Of a stretch of DNA of 64,000 bases, positions 51,120 through 60,135 are shown in pieces. The translations under genes and the position numbers were made by a program. Below the pieces are notes generated by a model. That model did not search any database, was not told the origin of the DNA, and saw only the letters and a list, made by a program, of their open reading frames with translations. Each line of letters begins with the position of its first letter. Within the stretch, counting starts at the first letter, position 1. Origin of the DNA: Paenibacillus vini (GTDB taxonomy: Bacteria; Bacillota; Bacilli; Paenibacillales; Paenibacillaceae); assembly GCF_018403325.1 (NCBI RefSeq), contig NZ_BOSL01000016.1, positions 62,001 to 126,000 of the forward strand. The letters are read 5' to 3'.

Positions 51120-52496
51120 ATGCACTACGCCATAACAAACGCTCACACTGAAATTGAGTTCGGCCGATTGTTTTTGAATCTATTCATCGTGTTCGTTCTG
51201 GTTTTCCTGAATGGTTTCTTTGTTGCTGCGGAGTTTTCGCTTGTTAAAGTACGTCAATCCCGACTGACCCAACTCGTCAGTGAAGGAAACAAGCGCGCCG
51301 TATACGCCCTTCGGGTCAACAAGAAGCTGGATGCCTATTTGTCGGCTACCCAGCTCGGTATTACGCTGGCCTCGCTTGGACTAGGCTGGGTCGGGGAGCC
51401 GGCCGTTTCCGAACTGCTCATTGAGCCGTTAATGCACAAAATGGGCGTAAGCGATCCTACGCTGATCTCGACCGTATCGGTTGCGATCGGGTTTGCGATT
51501 ATTACGTTTCTACATATTGTCATCGGTGAGCTTGCTCCGAAATCGCTCGCGATCCGGAAATCGGAAGGTACTTCGCTTTGGTTATCCGCACCGTTGTTGT
51601 ACTTTTACAAGGTGTTCCTGCCGGTCATCTGGTTGCTGAACTCAGCGGCAAACGGCTTGCTGCGGATGATCGGAATTGAACCGGCGGGCGAAGGAGAGGC
51701 AGCCCACTCCGAAGAGGAAATTCGCATCCTGATGAACCAGAGCGCCAAGAGCGGGGTGATCGATAAGGATGAAATGAAGCTGATGGACAATATTTTTGAT
51801 TTCTCCGATATGTTGGCCCGCGAGGTCATGCTGCCCCGGACCGATATGGATTGCCTATATACCAATCTGACTTGGGAAGAAAATATGAAGATTGTGGCGG
51901 AGACGAAGCATTCGCGTTATCCGGTGGCCGTGGAGGATAAAGATCAGATCATCGGTTTTGTCCATATTACGGACCTGCTGCTTCCCGAAGCCGGACGCCC
52001 GCTTAATCTGGCGGAAATGGTTCGCCCGATCCTGAATGTGCCCGAGTCTATGGAAGTCAGCCATGTGCTCCGGCTGATGCAGAAAAAGCACTCCCAATTG
52101 ACACTGGTTGTCGATGAATACGGGGGAACGGCCGGTCTGTTGACGGTCGAGGTCATTTTGGAGGAGATCGTCGGCGATCTTCATGACGAGTTTGAGGACG
52201 AACGTCCCGAAATCGAGAAGCTGGGCGAGGGCGTGTACTCCGTTGACGGAAGAACTCTTCTCGAAGACGTAAACGATTTGATGGGCATCGATATCGAAGA
52301 CGATGAAGTCGATTCCGTCGGAGGCTGGCTGTTTAAGGAGCTGGAAGGCGCTCCGGCGAAAGGCAAGAAGAAAGTCGTCGATAATATAACCTTTGAAGTC
52401 GCCGAATCAGGGCGATTGCGAATCACACGGGTGAAAATCAGTAAGCAAAAAGCACCTGAACCCATATCCGAGGATGAACTTAAACCCGGAACTTAG
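51120..52496 (+). CDS. CNNM/CBS-domain membrane protein of the HlyC/CorC family
   Basis: 458 residues: an N-terminal CNNM/DUF21 region with four membrane segments ('FIVFVLVFLNGFFVAAEFSLVKVR', 'LSATQLGITLASLGLGWVGEPAV', 'FLHIVIGELAPKSLAI'), two CBS domains (about residues 220-340, with 'VMLPRTDMDCL' and 'HSQLTLVVDEYGGTAGLLTVEVILEEIVGDLHDE'), and a CorC/HlyC C-terminal domain ('YSVDGRTLLEDVNDLMGI'). Related proteins export Mg2+ or other divalent ions. It lies 17 bases after yfkAB. Confidence 0.92.
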   Translation: MHYAITNAHTEIEFGRLFLNLFIVFVLVFLNGFFVAAEFSLVKVRQSRLTQLVSEGNKRAVYALRVNKKLDAYLSATQLGITLASLGLGWVGEPAVSELLIEPLMHKMGVSDPTLISTVSVAIGFAIITFLHIVIGELAPKSLAIRKSEGTSLWLSAPLLYFYKVFLPVIWLLNSAANGLLRMIGIEPAGEGEAAHSEEEIRILMNQSAKSGVIDKDEMKLMDNIFDFSDMLAREVMLPRTDMDCLYTNLTWEENMKIVAETKHSRYPVAVEDKDQIIGFVHITDLLLPEAGRPLNLAEMVRPILNVPESMEVSHVLRLMQKKHSQLTLVVDEYGGTAGLLTVEVILEEIVGDLHDEFEDERPEIEKLGEGVYSVDGRTLLEDVNDLMGIDIEDDEVDSVGGWLFKELEGAPAKGKKKVVDNITFEVAESGRLRITRVKISKQKAPEPISEDELKPGT

Positions 52497-52512
52497 ATCA
52501 TAAATAATAAGA

Positions 52513-52552
52513 ACGTCAGGCTTGGCATCATACAAGGCCTGACGTTTTTTTG
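52513..52552 (+). terminator. Terminator after the CNNM/CBS gene
   Basis: ACGTCAGGC pairs with GCCTGACGT and is followed by TTTTTTT. Confidence 0.85.
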
Positions 52553-52667
52553 CGTTTTATCACGAAATCGGGTTCATAAATTGGGCGAACGTCATATGTT
52601 AATGATGAGGATGCAGGGGACCAGGTAGTCCTTTGCATAAGGGAATTTCATAAAGGAGGAACCAAGA

Positions 52668-52889
52668 TTGAGCTTTCCCAATGAGCATTCTTTTGCCCCG
52701 TTTATCGGTCCCTTTGATCCATGCCCGCCTATTACCTGTAAAACATACAGCACACCTCCGCACTTATATATGTGCTTTCAACCGCTGAATCTCCCGCAAT
52801 TCTCTCCGCAAGAAGCATTAAGGCATGGCACGCTGTGGCCGGCATTGTACAGCCCCTATGAATCCAAATGGGGAAAAGGACGGTGTTAA
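52668..52889 (+). CDS. cotJA: Spore coat-associated protein CotJA
   Basis: 73 residues from a TTG start with AAAGGAGGA upstream. 'FAPFIGPFDPCPPITCKTYSTPPHLYMCFQPLNLPQFSP' and 'EALRHGTLWPALYSPYE' are near-diagnostic for CotJA. First gene of the cotJABC operon; made in the mother cell and assembled in the inner coat. Confidence 0.95.
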   Translation: MSFPNEHSFAPFIGPFDPCPPITCKTYSTPPHLYMCFQPLNLPQFSPQEALRHGTLWPALYSPYESKWGKGRC

Positions 52890-52890
52890 A

Positions 52891-53166
52891 ATGAGTTCCA
52901 CATCGAAACCGCATTGTGATCCCGAGTATTATGAACTGTTGGAAAAACTGCAGGCGCTGGATTTCGTCCTGGTTGAGCTAAATCTTTTTCTCGATACTCA
53001 CCCGGATGACTTGGCCTCGATTCAGCAGTTCAACCAGTTGACCCAGGAAAGGACACAGTTGGCCAACCATTTTCAGCAGCTCTATGGGCCGCTGCAGAAT
53101 TTCGGACGCGCTTATTCAAAGTATCCATGGGAATGGTCACAGGCCCCATGGCCCTGGCAGGTATAA
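52891..53166 (+). CDS. cotJB: Spore coat protein CotJB
   Basis: 91 residues. 'YYELLEKLQALDFVLVELNLFLDTHPDD' and 'YGPLQNFGRAYSKYPWEWSQAPWPW' match CotJB. ATG 52891 begins right after the cotJA stop. Assembly of CotJA and CotJC depends on this operon in Bacillus. Confidence 0.95.
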   Translation: MSSTSKPHCDPEYYELLEKLQALDFVLVELNLFLDTHPDDLASIQQFNQLTQERTQLANHFQQLYGPLQNFGRAYSKYPWEWSQAPWPWQV

Positions 53167-53216
53167 ACTACCTGCCAGCCCTCTTAACGATAATCTAAAG
53201 GAGGTAATGCGAAGCA

Positions 53217-53786
53217 ATGTGGATATATGAGAAGAAACTGCAATATCCGGTTCGCGTGGGTAAATGTGATATCCGAATGGCCAAATATTTGGCGGAGCAA
53301 TACGGGGGTGCGGATGGCGAATTGTCCGCTGCGCTTCGTTACTTAAATCAGCGGTACACTATACCCGATAAAGTGATCGGGCTGCTTAATGATATCGGAA
53401 CCGAGGAATTCGCCCATCTGGAAATGATCGCCACCATGATTTACAAACTGACCAAGGACGCGACGGTAGAGGAACTGGAGGCGGCGGGCATGGGAGCTTA
53501 TTATGTAAACCATGATAAGGCCCTGTATTACCAAAACGCCGGGGGAGTTCCGTGGACGGCCACTTACATCCAGGCGAAAGGCGATCCGATCGCCGACTTG
53601 TATGAAGATATTGCGGCTGAGGAGAAAGCTCGGGCTACATACCAGTGGCTGATCGATATGACGGATGACGTTGATCTGCAAGACGGCCTGAAGTTCCTGC
53701 GCGAGCGTGAAATCATCCACTCACTGCGCTTCCGCGAAGCGGTGGAGATTTTGAAGGATGACCGGGAGCATAAGAAGATTTTTTAA
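53217..53786 (+). CDS. cotJC: Spore coat manganese catalase-like protein CotJC
   Basis: 189 residues, a ferritin-like di-manganese catalase: 'EEFAHLEMIATMIYKL' and 'DIAAEEKARATYQWLIDMTDD' carry the Glu/His metal ligands, and 'LREREIIHSLRFREAVEIL' the last one. 'MWIYEKKLQYPV' is the standard CotJC start. AAAGGAGGT lies upstream. Likely protects spores against peroxide. Confidence 0.96.
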   Translation: MWIYEKKLQYPVRVGKCDIRMAKYLAEQYGGADGELSAALRYLNQRYTIPDKVIGLLNDIGTEEFAHLEMIATMIYKLTKDATVEELEAAGMGAYYVNHDKALYYQNAGGVPWTATYIQAKGDPIADLYEDIAAEEKARATYQWLIDMTDDVDLQDGLKFLREREIIHSLRFREAVEILKDDREHKKIF

Positions 53787-53945
53787 GCCAAGCGGATGTT
53801 CTTGTTTAGACACTTAACAGTTAAATTTGGTTACGGAATTCGGAATGATATAGGGAAGGACCGGAAATATTTAGGCATGTTCGGCCGGCCTTCCCGATAT
53901 ACATAGAAAAACAAGCAAATAACATAGAGGCGAAGGTGATTTCTT

Positions 53946-54146
53946 ATGTCTAAATCAAAGCGGGGGAAAGCTTTGTGGATTCTTCCTTCCAGAGGCCGGG
54001 GGACATGCCCCGTATGCAGAAGCACGCGGATTAAACTGCTTTATACGAAGATGAGCAGTTCCGGTCAGGCTCTGAAAGTCTGCAAGAAATGCTTCAACGC
54101 ATCCCAGGAAAGAATCGATGCCGCAAACCAGATCGTCGTGAAATAA
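53946..54146 (+). CDS. Small zinc-ribbon protein (66 aa)
   Basis: 'GTCPVCRSTRIKLLYTK' and 'LKVCKKCFNASQ' give two CxxC knuckles about 22 residues apart, a zinc-ribbon layout in a basic protein. AAGGTG precedes ATG 53946. It stands alone before a strong terminator. Similar small ribbons occur in ribosome-associated proteins, but the family is not recognised. Confidence 0.7.
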   Translation: MSKSKRGKALWILPSRGRGTCPVCRSTRIKLLYTKMSSSGQALKVCKKCFNASQERIDAANQIVVK

Positions 54147-54170
54147 GCTGGCTATAGACCATATCAGTGG

Positions 54171-54210
54171 AAAGTATGGAGCAAGGATTACTTGCTCCAT
54201 ACTTTTTTTG
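54171..54210 (+). terminator. Terminator after the zinc-ribbon gene
   Basis: AAAGTATGGAGCAAG pairs with CTTGCTCCATACTTT, followed by TTTTTG. Confidence 0.9.
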
Positions 54211-54313
54211 TTTCCGGGCTATGTAAATGCGTAAATAATTCACTGAGTTTCTGAAAATAATGCTACAATAGAGGCCGGAAGCACTTTAGTTTTTCGTAAA
54301 GGAGCATTTGATC

Positions 54314-55129
54314 ATGTCAACCATTCTTAAAACGCTAACTATTGCCGGCAGTGACTCCAGCGGCGGCGCGGGGATACAGGCAGACTTGAAAACATTTGAA
54401 GAATACGGAACTTACGGACTCAGCGCATTGACTACCATTGTTACGATGGATCCGGACCGCGGATGGCATCATAGCGTGTACCCGATAGACGCCAATCTGG
54501 TGGCCGAGCAGTTGAAGACCGTGTTTGCGGGCGGCCCGGTGCAAGCTATGAAGACGGGGATGCTGGGCAGCGTGCCTATTATAGAAGTCGTTGAGAAATG
54601 CATTAAGCAGCATAACCAACAAAATGTGGTCATTGACCCGGTCATGGTCTGCAAAGGGGAAGACGAAGTTTTGAATCCGGAGAGCGCGGATGCGATTCGC
54701 GAGTTGCTGTTACCGCTTGCTAAGGTTGTTACGCCAAACTTGTTCGAAGCCGGTGTGCTTTCCGGTTTGGGACGTTTGTCCAGCGTGGACGACATGAAGA
54801 AAGCAGCGAAGATCATTCATGAACGCGGAGCGGCTTACGTAGTCATTAAAGGCGGCAAAGCCTTGGAAGGCGACAAAGCGATCGACCTGTTCTATGACGG
54901 CGAGGAATTTGAGGTTCTGGAGACGGAAAAGATCGAACCCGCACATAACCATGGAGCCGGTTGTACTTTTGCGGCTGCCGTAACAGGTGGACTGGCCAGC
55001 GGCTTAACTGTAAAGGAAGCCGTAGTTAAAGCGAAAAAATTCGTAACGGCGGCCATTCGTTCGGGGTATGCCTTTAACGAATATGTGGGACCGGTATTCC
55101 ATGGTGGCTACCGTATAAATGGCGAGTAG
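54314..55129 (+). CDS. pdxK: Pyridoxine/pyridoxal kinase of the ThiD-like type
   Basis: 271 residues, ribokinase fold. 'TIAGSDSSGGAGIQADLKTFEE' at the N-terminus, 'VVIDPVMVCKGEDEVL', 'TPNLFEAGVLSG', and the catalytic 'HGAGCTFAAAVTGGLA' (the Gly-Cys oxyanion-hole type seen in the Bacillus ThiD-like pyridoxal kinases). It closely follows Bacillus PdxK rather than HMP kinase ThiD. It phosphorylates B6 vitamers to salvage PLP. AAAGGAG lies upstream of ATG 54314. Confidence 0.88.
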   Translation: MSTILKTLTIAGSDSSGGAGIQADLKTFEEYGTYGLSALTTIVTMDPDRGWHHSVYPIDANLVAEQLKTVFAGGPVQAMKTGMLGSVPIIEVVEKCIKQHNQQNVVIDPVMVCKGEDEVLNPESADAIRELLLPLAKVVTPNLFEAGVLSGLGRLSSVDDMKKAAKIIHERGAAYVVIKGGKALEGDKAIDLFYDGEEFEVLETEKIEPAHNHGAGCTFAAAVTGGLASGLTVKEAVVKAKKFVTAAIRSGYAFNEYVGPVFHGGYRINGE

Positions 55130-55156
55130 ACTGACATATAAAATGAATCAGGACAG

Positions 55157-55191
55157 GCCGGTTTCCAGGAATGGAGGCCGGTCTTTTTTTT
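55157..55191 (+). terminator. Terminator after pdxK
   Basis: CCGGTTTCC pairs with GGAGGCCGG (G-U pairs included), then TCTTTTTTTT. Confidence 0.75.
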
Positions 55192-55391
55192 GTTGTATTC
55201 GGCATTAATACGATGATTTATGTTGCGCTTTAATGTGGGCTCAATAATGAAGGATAATAAATGAAAGTGATGGAAGTAAGCGTTTTATCGTACTCTTTTA
55301 CCACAAATAGAAGTCATTCCACGCAAATTTCGGGATTTACAGAAAATGAGAGCAGGCGTAATATTCATTCGTGGATTTGATATTCTTGATT

Positions 55392-55560
55392 CGCTGAATT
55401 TCCCGTAATACGGGAAAACGGGGGAACCGAATGCCGGGCGTAACAGGCAAAGCCAGCCGAAACGAACGGTAGGGGTGAATCCGCAGCATGTCATGCAGAA
55501 CATGCCGCGGAGGGGTGACTCTCGCCACCCTAATCCGACAGCTAACCTCGTAAGCGTAGT
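55392..55560 (+). ncRNA. c-di-AMP riboswitch (ydaO-yuaA leader) controlling kimA
   Basis: The conserved ydaO landmarks are present in order: GCTGAATTTCCCG near 55393, GGGGGAACCGAATG at about 55420, GGGGTGAATCCGCAG at about 55472, and the strongly conserved ending CTAATCCGACAGCTAACC with CTCGTAAGC up to about 55555. When c-di-AMP is bound the downstream terminator forms and potassium-uptake genes are shut off. It lies 170 bases before kimA. Confidence 0.9.
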
Positions 55561-55602
55561 CCGAGAGAGGAATGATACTGTGCCCATGTAAAGCACTCAT
55601 GG

Positions 55603-55633
55603 ACCGCAGGGGGTCTTGCCTCTGTGGTTTTTT
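55603..55633 (+). terminator. Riboswitch expression-platform terminator
   Basis: ACCGCAGG pairs with CTCTGTGGT (with G-U pairs), then TTTTTT at 55628-55633, about 45 bases after the riboswitch aptamer and before the kimA start. Confidence 0.7.
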
Positions 55634-55731
55634 GCTGTCCAAAAAGTCTCCAAATGAGACGATTTACCAAAATATTTAATCATAATCAGCCTTTGAATTT
55701 GCAAAAAATAAAGCACGGTGGTGTTGCATCT

Positions 55732-57558
55732 ATGTTTTCGATAATCAAGAGAGTGCTCATCGGTCAGCCGCTGAAGTCAACCGCACTCGGCGAACAAAAA
55801 TTAAACAAAACGAAAGCCTTGGCGATCCTTTCATCGGATGCCTTGTCCTCCGTAGCCTACGGACCGGAGCAGATTCTGCTCGTCCTGATGACGCTCGGCG
55901 CGGCCGCCTACTGGTACTCCATCCCGATTGCCGCGGGAATTCTGGTGCTGCTGCTGGCTCTCGTTTTATCTTACAGACAAGTGATTTATGCCTATCCGCA
56001 TGGCGGAGGAGCCTATGTTGTTTCCAAGGAAAATTTGGGAGTAAACTCCGGTCTTTTAGCCGGCGGCGCGCTGCTGGTGGATTATATTTTAACCGTTGCG
56101 GTCAGCATTTCTGCGGGGACGGATGCGATCACCTCAGCTTTTCCGTCGCTGCATTCACATAACGTACTTATAGCATGCCTTTTAGTGGTTGTTATCACGG
56201 TACTCAATTTGCGCGGTATTACCGAATCGGCTTCCATCCTGGCTTATCCGGTTTACTTATTCGTGCTTGTTATATTTATCACTATTGGGGCGGGGCTATA
56301 TCAAATTGCAATGGGCGAAGTTCCGGCCAACCTGCATACACCGATGGGGACACCGGTGACCGGCCTTACGATGTTCCTGCTTTTGCGGGCATTTGCCTCG
56401 GGGAGTTCGGCTTTGACCGGGGTCGAGGCGATTTCTAACGCCATTCCTAACTTCAAGGATCCGGCTCCCAAGAATGCCTCCAAAACATTGGCTGCCATGG
56501 GCGTTCTGCTGGCGCTTTTGTTTACGGGGATCGTATCGTTGGCTTATTATTACGGTATTTCTCCTAAAGCGGAGGAAACCGTCGTGTCCCAGATCGCTTC
56601 AGCTACATTCGGCCGGGGGATCATGTATTACTTGATTCAAGGGATCACCGCGATGATTCTGGTGCTGGCCGCCAATACCGGATACTCGGCATTTCCGCTC
56701 TTGGCCGTGAACCTGGCGAAAGACAAATATATCGCGCGTATGTTCACCGTTCGCGGAGACCGTCTCGGTTATTCTAACGGAATCGTCTTTTTGGCGGTGG
56801 CCTCAATCCTGCTGATCATCGTTTTTAAAGGACAGACCGAGCATTTGATTCCGCTCTATGCGGTAGGCGTATTTATCCCGTTTACGCTGGCGCAAACCGG
56901 TATGCTTGTGAAATGGTTCCGGGAAAAACCGGCGGGCTGGGGATTGAAATTAACGATAAACGCGATCGGGGCTTTAATCAGCTTTACGGTCATGATGATT
57001 TTTTTCATTACGAAATTTCCGCAAGTCTGGCCTGCGTTAATCTTTTTGCCGGCGATCGTTTATGTATTTCATAAAATCAACCGTCATTACGAAGCTGTGG
57101 GGGATCAATTGCGGATCACTACATGCGAACAGCCACTAGCGATCGAGGGGAATGTCATGGTAATTCCCGTAGCGGGAATTACGCATGTAGTGGAAAATAC
57201 GCTGAATTACGCGAAATCGTTGTCTCCGGATCAGATCATCGCTGTGTATGTGGCGTTCGATAAAGAGGCGGAAAAGCAATTTGAGGAGAAATGGAACCAG
57301 TGGCACCCTGAAATTCGGCTGGTTACGCTGTATTCCCAATACCGGAGCATTATCCAGCCGCTGACGAAGTTCATCGATACCGTGGAGCATAAGGCCAAGG
57401 AAATGAATTTCCGGGTAACCGTTCTGATTCCCCAATTCATACCGAAGAAACGGTGGCATAACGCCCTGCATAATCAGTCCAGTTTGCTAATCCGCGCCTT
57501 TTTGCTATACCGGAGGGATTTGATCGTAACCACGGTTCCTTATCATTTCAAAAAATAA
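55732..57558 (+). CDS. kimA: High-affinity potassium importer KimA (YdaO)
   Basis: 608 residues, an APC-superfamily K+/H+ symporter. 'MFSIIKRVLIGQPLKSTALGEQKL' starts it, 'ALAILSSDALSSVAYGPEQIL', 'AYPHGGGAYVVSKENLG' and 'SGSSALTGVEAISNAIP' are core helices, and the cytoplasmic C-terminal domain ('VIPVAGITHVVENTLNYAKSL', ending 'TVPYHFKK') is that of Bacillus KimA. I chose ATG 55732; the frame is open further upstream but runs into the riboswitch terminator. Expression is controlled by c-di-AMP through the leader. Confidence 0.95.
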   Translation: MFSIIKRVLIGQPLKSTALGEQKLNKTKALAILSSDALSSVAYGPEQILLVLMTLGAAAYWYSIPIAAGILVLLLALVLSYRQVIYAYPHGGGAYVVSKENLGVNSGLLAGGALLVDYILTVAVSISAGTDAITSAFPSLHSHNVLIACLLVVVITVLNLRGITESASILAYPVYLFVLVIFITIGAGLYQIAMGEVPANLHTPMGTPVTGLTMFLLLRAFASGSSALTGVEAISNAIPNFKDPAPKNASKTLAAMGVLLALLFTGIVSLAYYYGISPKAEETVVSQIASATFGRGIMYYLIQGITAMILVLAANTGYSAFPLLAVNLAKDKYIARMFTVRGDRLGYSNGIVFLAVASILLIIVFKGQTEHLIPLYAVGVFIPFTLAQTGMLVKWFREKPAGWGLKLTINAIGALISFTVMMIFFITKFPQVWPALIFLPAIVYVFHKINRHYEAVGDQLRITTCEQPLAIEGNVMVIPVAGITHVVENTLNYAKSLSPDQIIAVYVAFDKEAEKQFEEKWNQWHPEIRLVTLYSQYRSIIQPLTKFIDTVEHKAKEMNFRVTVLIPQFIPKKRWHNALHNQSSLLIRAFLLYRRDLIVTTVPYHFKK

Positions 57559-57576
57559 GATCTTTTCATCTGACCA

Positions 57577-58125
57577 TCAAGTCAGAATTTGCCCTACCAG
57601 CTCGTTCATGCCTTGCCATGAATCCTTTAGAATAAAGTCCTGCTGAACCGGCGCATTCCAAGGACGGGGGATCATAATGGTCTGTTTGCCCGCTTCCTTG
57701 GCCGCGATCAGATTATGGGGGCCGTCGTCAATCAACAAGTCAAAATCAAGCAAGTATTTGCGCTTGGCGACGAAGAAGTTATCGAATGGAATGAAAGGCA
57801 TATGCATTTGCAGCCATCTCCATTTTTCCGGAACCGATGCCGGGCGGGCGGCCGTCACGACGATGACGTCGTAATCGACGGTCATCCGCTTCACCTCTTC
57901 AATCGTATACTCGTCAAAAATTTCAAGCTCTTCGTACAGGCCGGGCCTGCCGAAGAAAATGTCGTCCGTGCATGCAGGATGCCAAATGCCGCTAAGATCA
58001 AAGCTGATAATTTGCTCCATGGTCAACGGAAGATCGGGATACATTAAATTATGATAATGAATCGCTTTCGGTATGAGATGGCAGATCGTGTCATCCATGT
58101 CGATGGCTACTATTTTTTTGCTCAT
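57577..58125 (-). CDS. 5'(3')-deoxyribonucleotidase-like HAD protein
   Basis: 182 residues. HAD motif 1 is 'AIDMDDTICHL' (DxDD), with 'VVTAARPASVPEKWRWLQMHMPF' for motif 2, and 'FDLLIDDGPHN' for the acidic motif; the layout is that of the NT5C family that dephosphorylates deoxynucleoside monophosphates. ATG 58125 follows GGGAGAAG. Converges on kimA. Confidence 0.8.
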   Translation of the reverse strand: MSKKIVAIDMDDTICHLIPKAIHYHNLMYPDLPLTMEQIISFDLSGIWHPACTDDIFFGRPGLYEELEIFDEYTIEEVKRMTVDYDVIVVTAARPASVPEKWRWLQMHMPFIPFDNFFVAKRKYLLDFDLLIDDGPHNLIAAKEAGKQTIMIPRPWNAPVQQDFILKDSWQGMNELVGQILT

Positions 58126-58295
58126 GCTTCGCACTTCTCCCTGGCAGTTACTTTTTCGATATATAAGTTGAATTTAAACGTAATTGTAATGGACACTTCG
58201 GGAAATGGCAAACTTCGGCGTCTCCCAAGGGTTTGCAAGTAATCGCCAATTGGCATATCATGGGGCTATAAATATAGACAGGAAGGAATGTGGAG

Positions 58296-58994
58296 ATGGA
58301 GACGACCCAGACGAAATTGCAGAAACCCGAAGCTATGATTTTCGATATGGATGGGACGCTGTTTAAGACAGAGACCCTGCTTATCCCTGCCTATCATGAA
58401 CTGTTCGACCGGCTCAGGGAAGAGAAGATGTACGAGGGAGAGACACCTCCGGAAGAGCTGATGCTGAGCTGTCTCGGTATGCTGCTGGAGGATATTTGGA
58501 GAAAGGTCATTCCCGACTGCAGCGAAGCGGTACACCGCCGTGCGGATGAACTGTTGCTGGAGCTGGAGCTCTCAGGACTGAAGGAGTATTCAACTGAACT
58601 ATATCCTGAAGTTAAGGAGACGCTGGAGCAGCTTAGCCGGCGGGGAGTAAGGCTCTTCGTCGCCAGCAACGGGCTGGAGCATTACGTGAAGGGCGTCGCC
58701 GAAACGCATTTGATCGCTCCGCTATTCGAAGGAATGTACAGCGCTGGCGAGCATCAGACGGCTTCGAAGGTAGACCTTGTCCGCCTTTTGCTGGACAACC
58801 ATGGCGTATCCAGCGCCTGGATGGTCGGAGACCGTTCGTCCGACGTGGAAGCGGGCAAGAAGAACGGCCAGACCGTGATCGGCTGTGCCTACGCCGGGTT
58901 CGGGAATGGACATGAATTGGCCGGTTCGGATGTGCTGATCACTTCATTCAATGAACTGGTTACGCTTTATGACCAGGCTGAAGACTCCGAATAA
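58296..58994 (+). CDS. HAD-superfamily phosphatase
   Basis: 232 residues with a helical cap. Motifs: 'IFDMDGTLFKTE' (nucleophile Asp), 'LFVASNGLEHYV' and 'SSAWMVGDRSSDVEAGKKNG'. The cap has 'LMLSCLGMLLEDIWRKVIPDC'. It resembles phosphoglycolate-phosphatase-like proteins; the substrate cannot be told. AAGGAATG precedes ATG 58296. Confidence 0.85.
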   Translation: METTQTKLQKPEAMIFDMDGTLFKTETLLIPAYHELFDRLREEKMYEGETPPEELMLSCLGMLLEDIWRKVIPDCSEAVHRRADELLLELELSGLKEYSTELYPEVKETLEQLSRRGVRLFVASNGLEHYVKGVAETHLIAPLFEGMYSAGEHQTASKVDLVRLLLDNHGVSSAWMVGDRSSDVEAGKKNGQTVIGCAYAGFGNGHELAGSDVLITSFNELVTLYDQAEDSE

Positions 58995-59010
58995 TCTCAG
59001 GGAAAAATAA

Positions 59011-59051
59011 AGCCGCTCCTCCTCTCTATGAGGAAGGGGCGGCTGTTTTTT
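59011..59051. terminator. Bidirectional terminator between the HAD gene and the YheC/D cluster
   Basis: AGCCGCTCCTCCTC pairs with GAGGAAGGGGCGGCT (one bulge), flanked by A- and T-runs, so it can stop both convergent transcripts. Confidence 0.8.
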
Positions 59052-60135
59052 GTTTGTGCAACCATAGGGCGTATTCCAGCGGTCTTACAATTGCTCTCCG
59101 GTAAGATTCCAAATCCCCCGTCTGGATGAATACTTCCCTTGCAGGCTTGGGATTGACTTCAAGGACGTAAATACGCCCGCTTTTTTCAATCGCAAGGTCC
59201 AGTGCAAGCTCGCATAAAGCTCCGAACGTAGCTTCCAAATATGCGGCGACTTCCAGGCTGAGCTTCTCTGCGGAACGGCGGATTTCTTTGCGCTTCTCTT
59301 CACTGGAAGTAATCTGCCCGAGCAGAGCATTCATCGATGCCGCCTTGCCTCCGCCGTGAAGGTTGGAGGTGACGCTGCGCGCGGGACCGATTCGTCCGGC
59401 GCAGCCGGTCACTTCCCAGCGGCCTTGCCCGTTCTTCTGCACGAGCATGCGGTAATCATGCACCCGACCGCTCGGCAGCTTGATTTGAATGCCTTGCTGC
59501 GCTATGAAGCGGCCGCTCCCTTTCCAGCTCATCAGGAAAGCGCCGAGCCTGGATTTGTGCAGCTTCTGTGCGGATATGATTTGCCGGCTCTGCTTCCTTC
59601 CCTGGATCAGGAACATATCGCCTCCCAGCCGTTCAACCCGCAGAATCCCCCTGCCGCCGGTACCGTTGATCGGCTTGACATAGACGGAGGAATGATTTTT
59701 CAACAGCCTGAAAACATCGCTCCCGCTTTGAAACAAAACCGTCTCGGGCTGGTTGCCGCGGAACGCAGGCTTGCGGGACAACGTCTGATAAATCGTCCAC
59801 TTGTTTCGCAGCGGACGGTTTAAAAAAGTCATATTTCCGTATTTCGCCCGGAACCTTAACAGCTGTTCAAACCGCTTGCTGCGTTGAATCCGGCAGCGGT
59901 CAAAGATAAGCTCCGGGAAGCTGCGCCATTTGCGCGACCATTTCTTTTGCTTCGGATCGTAAATCAGGGCGTTGATAATGCCCTTTTTGTCATCCACATC
60001 CATCGGAGTGAATACAAAAACATCAAGACCAAGGCGTTGCCCCTCTGTGATCATACGCTGATAAATATGCCGCTCTTCCAGGTGTTTTTTATCATTTAAA
60101 TATAGTGTCAAGATGCCCAAGACCGGTTGTGTCAT
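59026..60135 (-). CDS. YheC/YheD-like ATP-grasp spore coat-associated protein (paralogue 4)
   Basis: 369 residues. 'GILTLYLNDKKHLEERHIYQRM' starts it, with 'SVYVKPINGTGGRGILRV' (ATP-grasp lysine and glycine loop), 'DYRMLVQKNGQGRWEVTG' and 'ALDLAIEKSGRIYVLEVNPKPARE' (metal-binding Asp/Glu/Asn). Bacillus YheC and YheD are found at the spore surface; the ATP-grasp fold suggests ligation of an amine to a carboxylate. It overlaps the GNAT gene upstream by 44 bases. Confidence 0.88.
   Translation of the reverse strand: MTQPVLGILTLYLNDKKHLEERHIYQRMITEGQRLGLDVFVFTPMDVDDKKGIINALIYDPKQKKWSRKWRSFPELIFDRCRIQRSKRFEQLLRFRAKYGNMTFLNRPLRNKWTIYQTLSRKPAFRGNQPETVLFQSGSDVFRLLKNHSSVYVKPINGTGGRGILRVERLGGDMFLIQGRKQSRQIISAQKLHKSRLGAFLMSWKGSGRFIAQQGIQIKLPSGRVHDYRMLVQKNGQGRWEVTGCAGRIGPARSVTSNLHGGGKAASMNALLGQITSSEEKRKEIRRSAEKLSLEVAAYLEATFGALCELALDLAIEKSGRIYVLEVNPKPAREVFIQTGDLESYRRAIVRPLEYALWLHKQKTAAPSS

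Noticed and set aside
55624-55731. N-terminal extension of kimA
   Set aside because: The extra residues are encoded by the riboswitch terminator and leader; the KimA family starts at the ATG at 55732.
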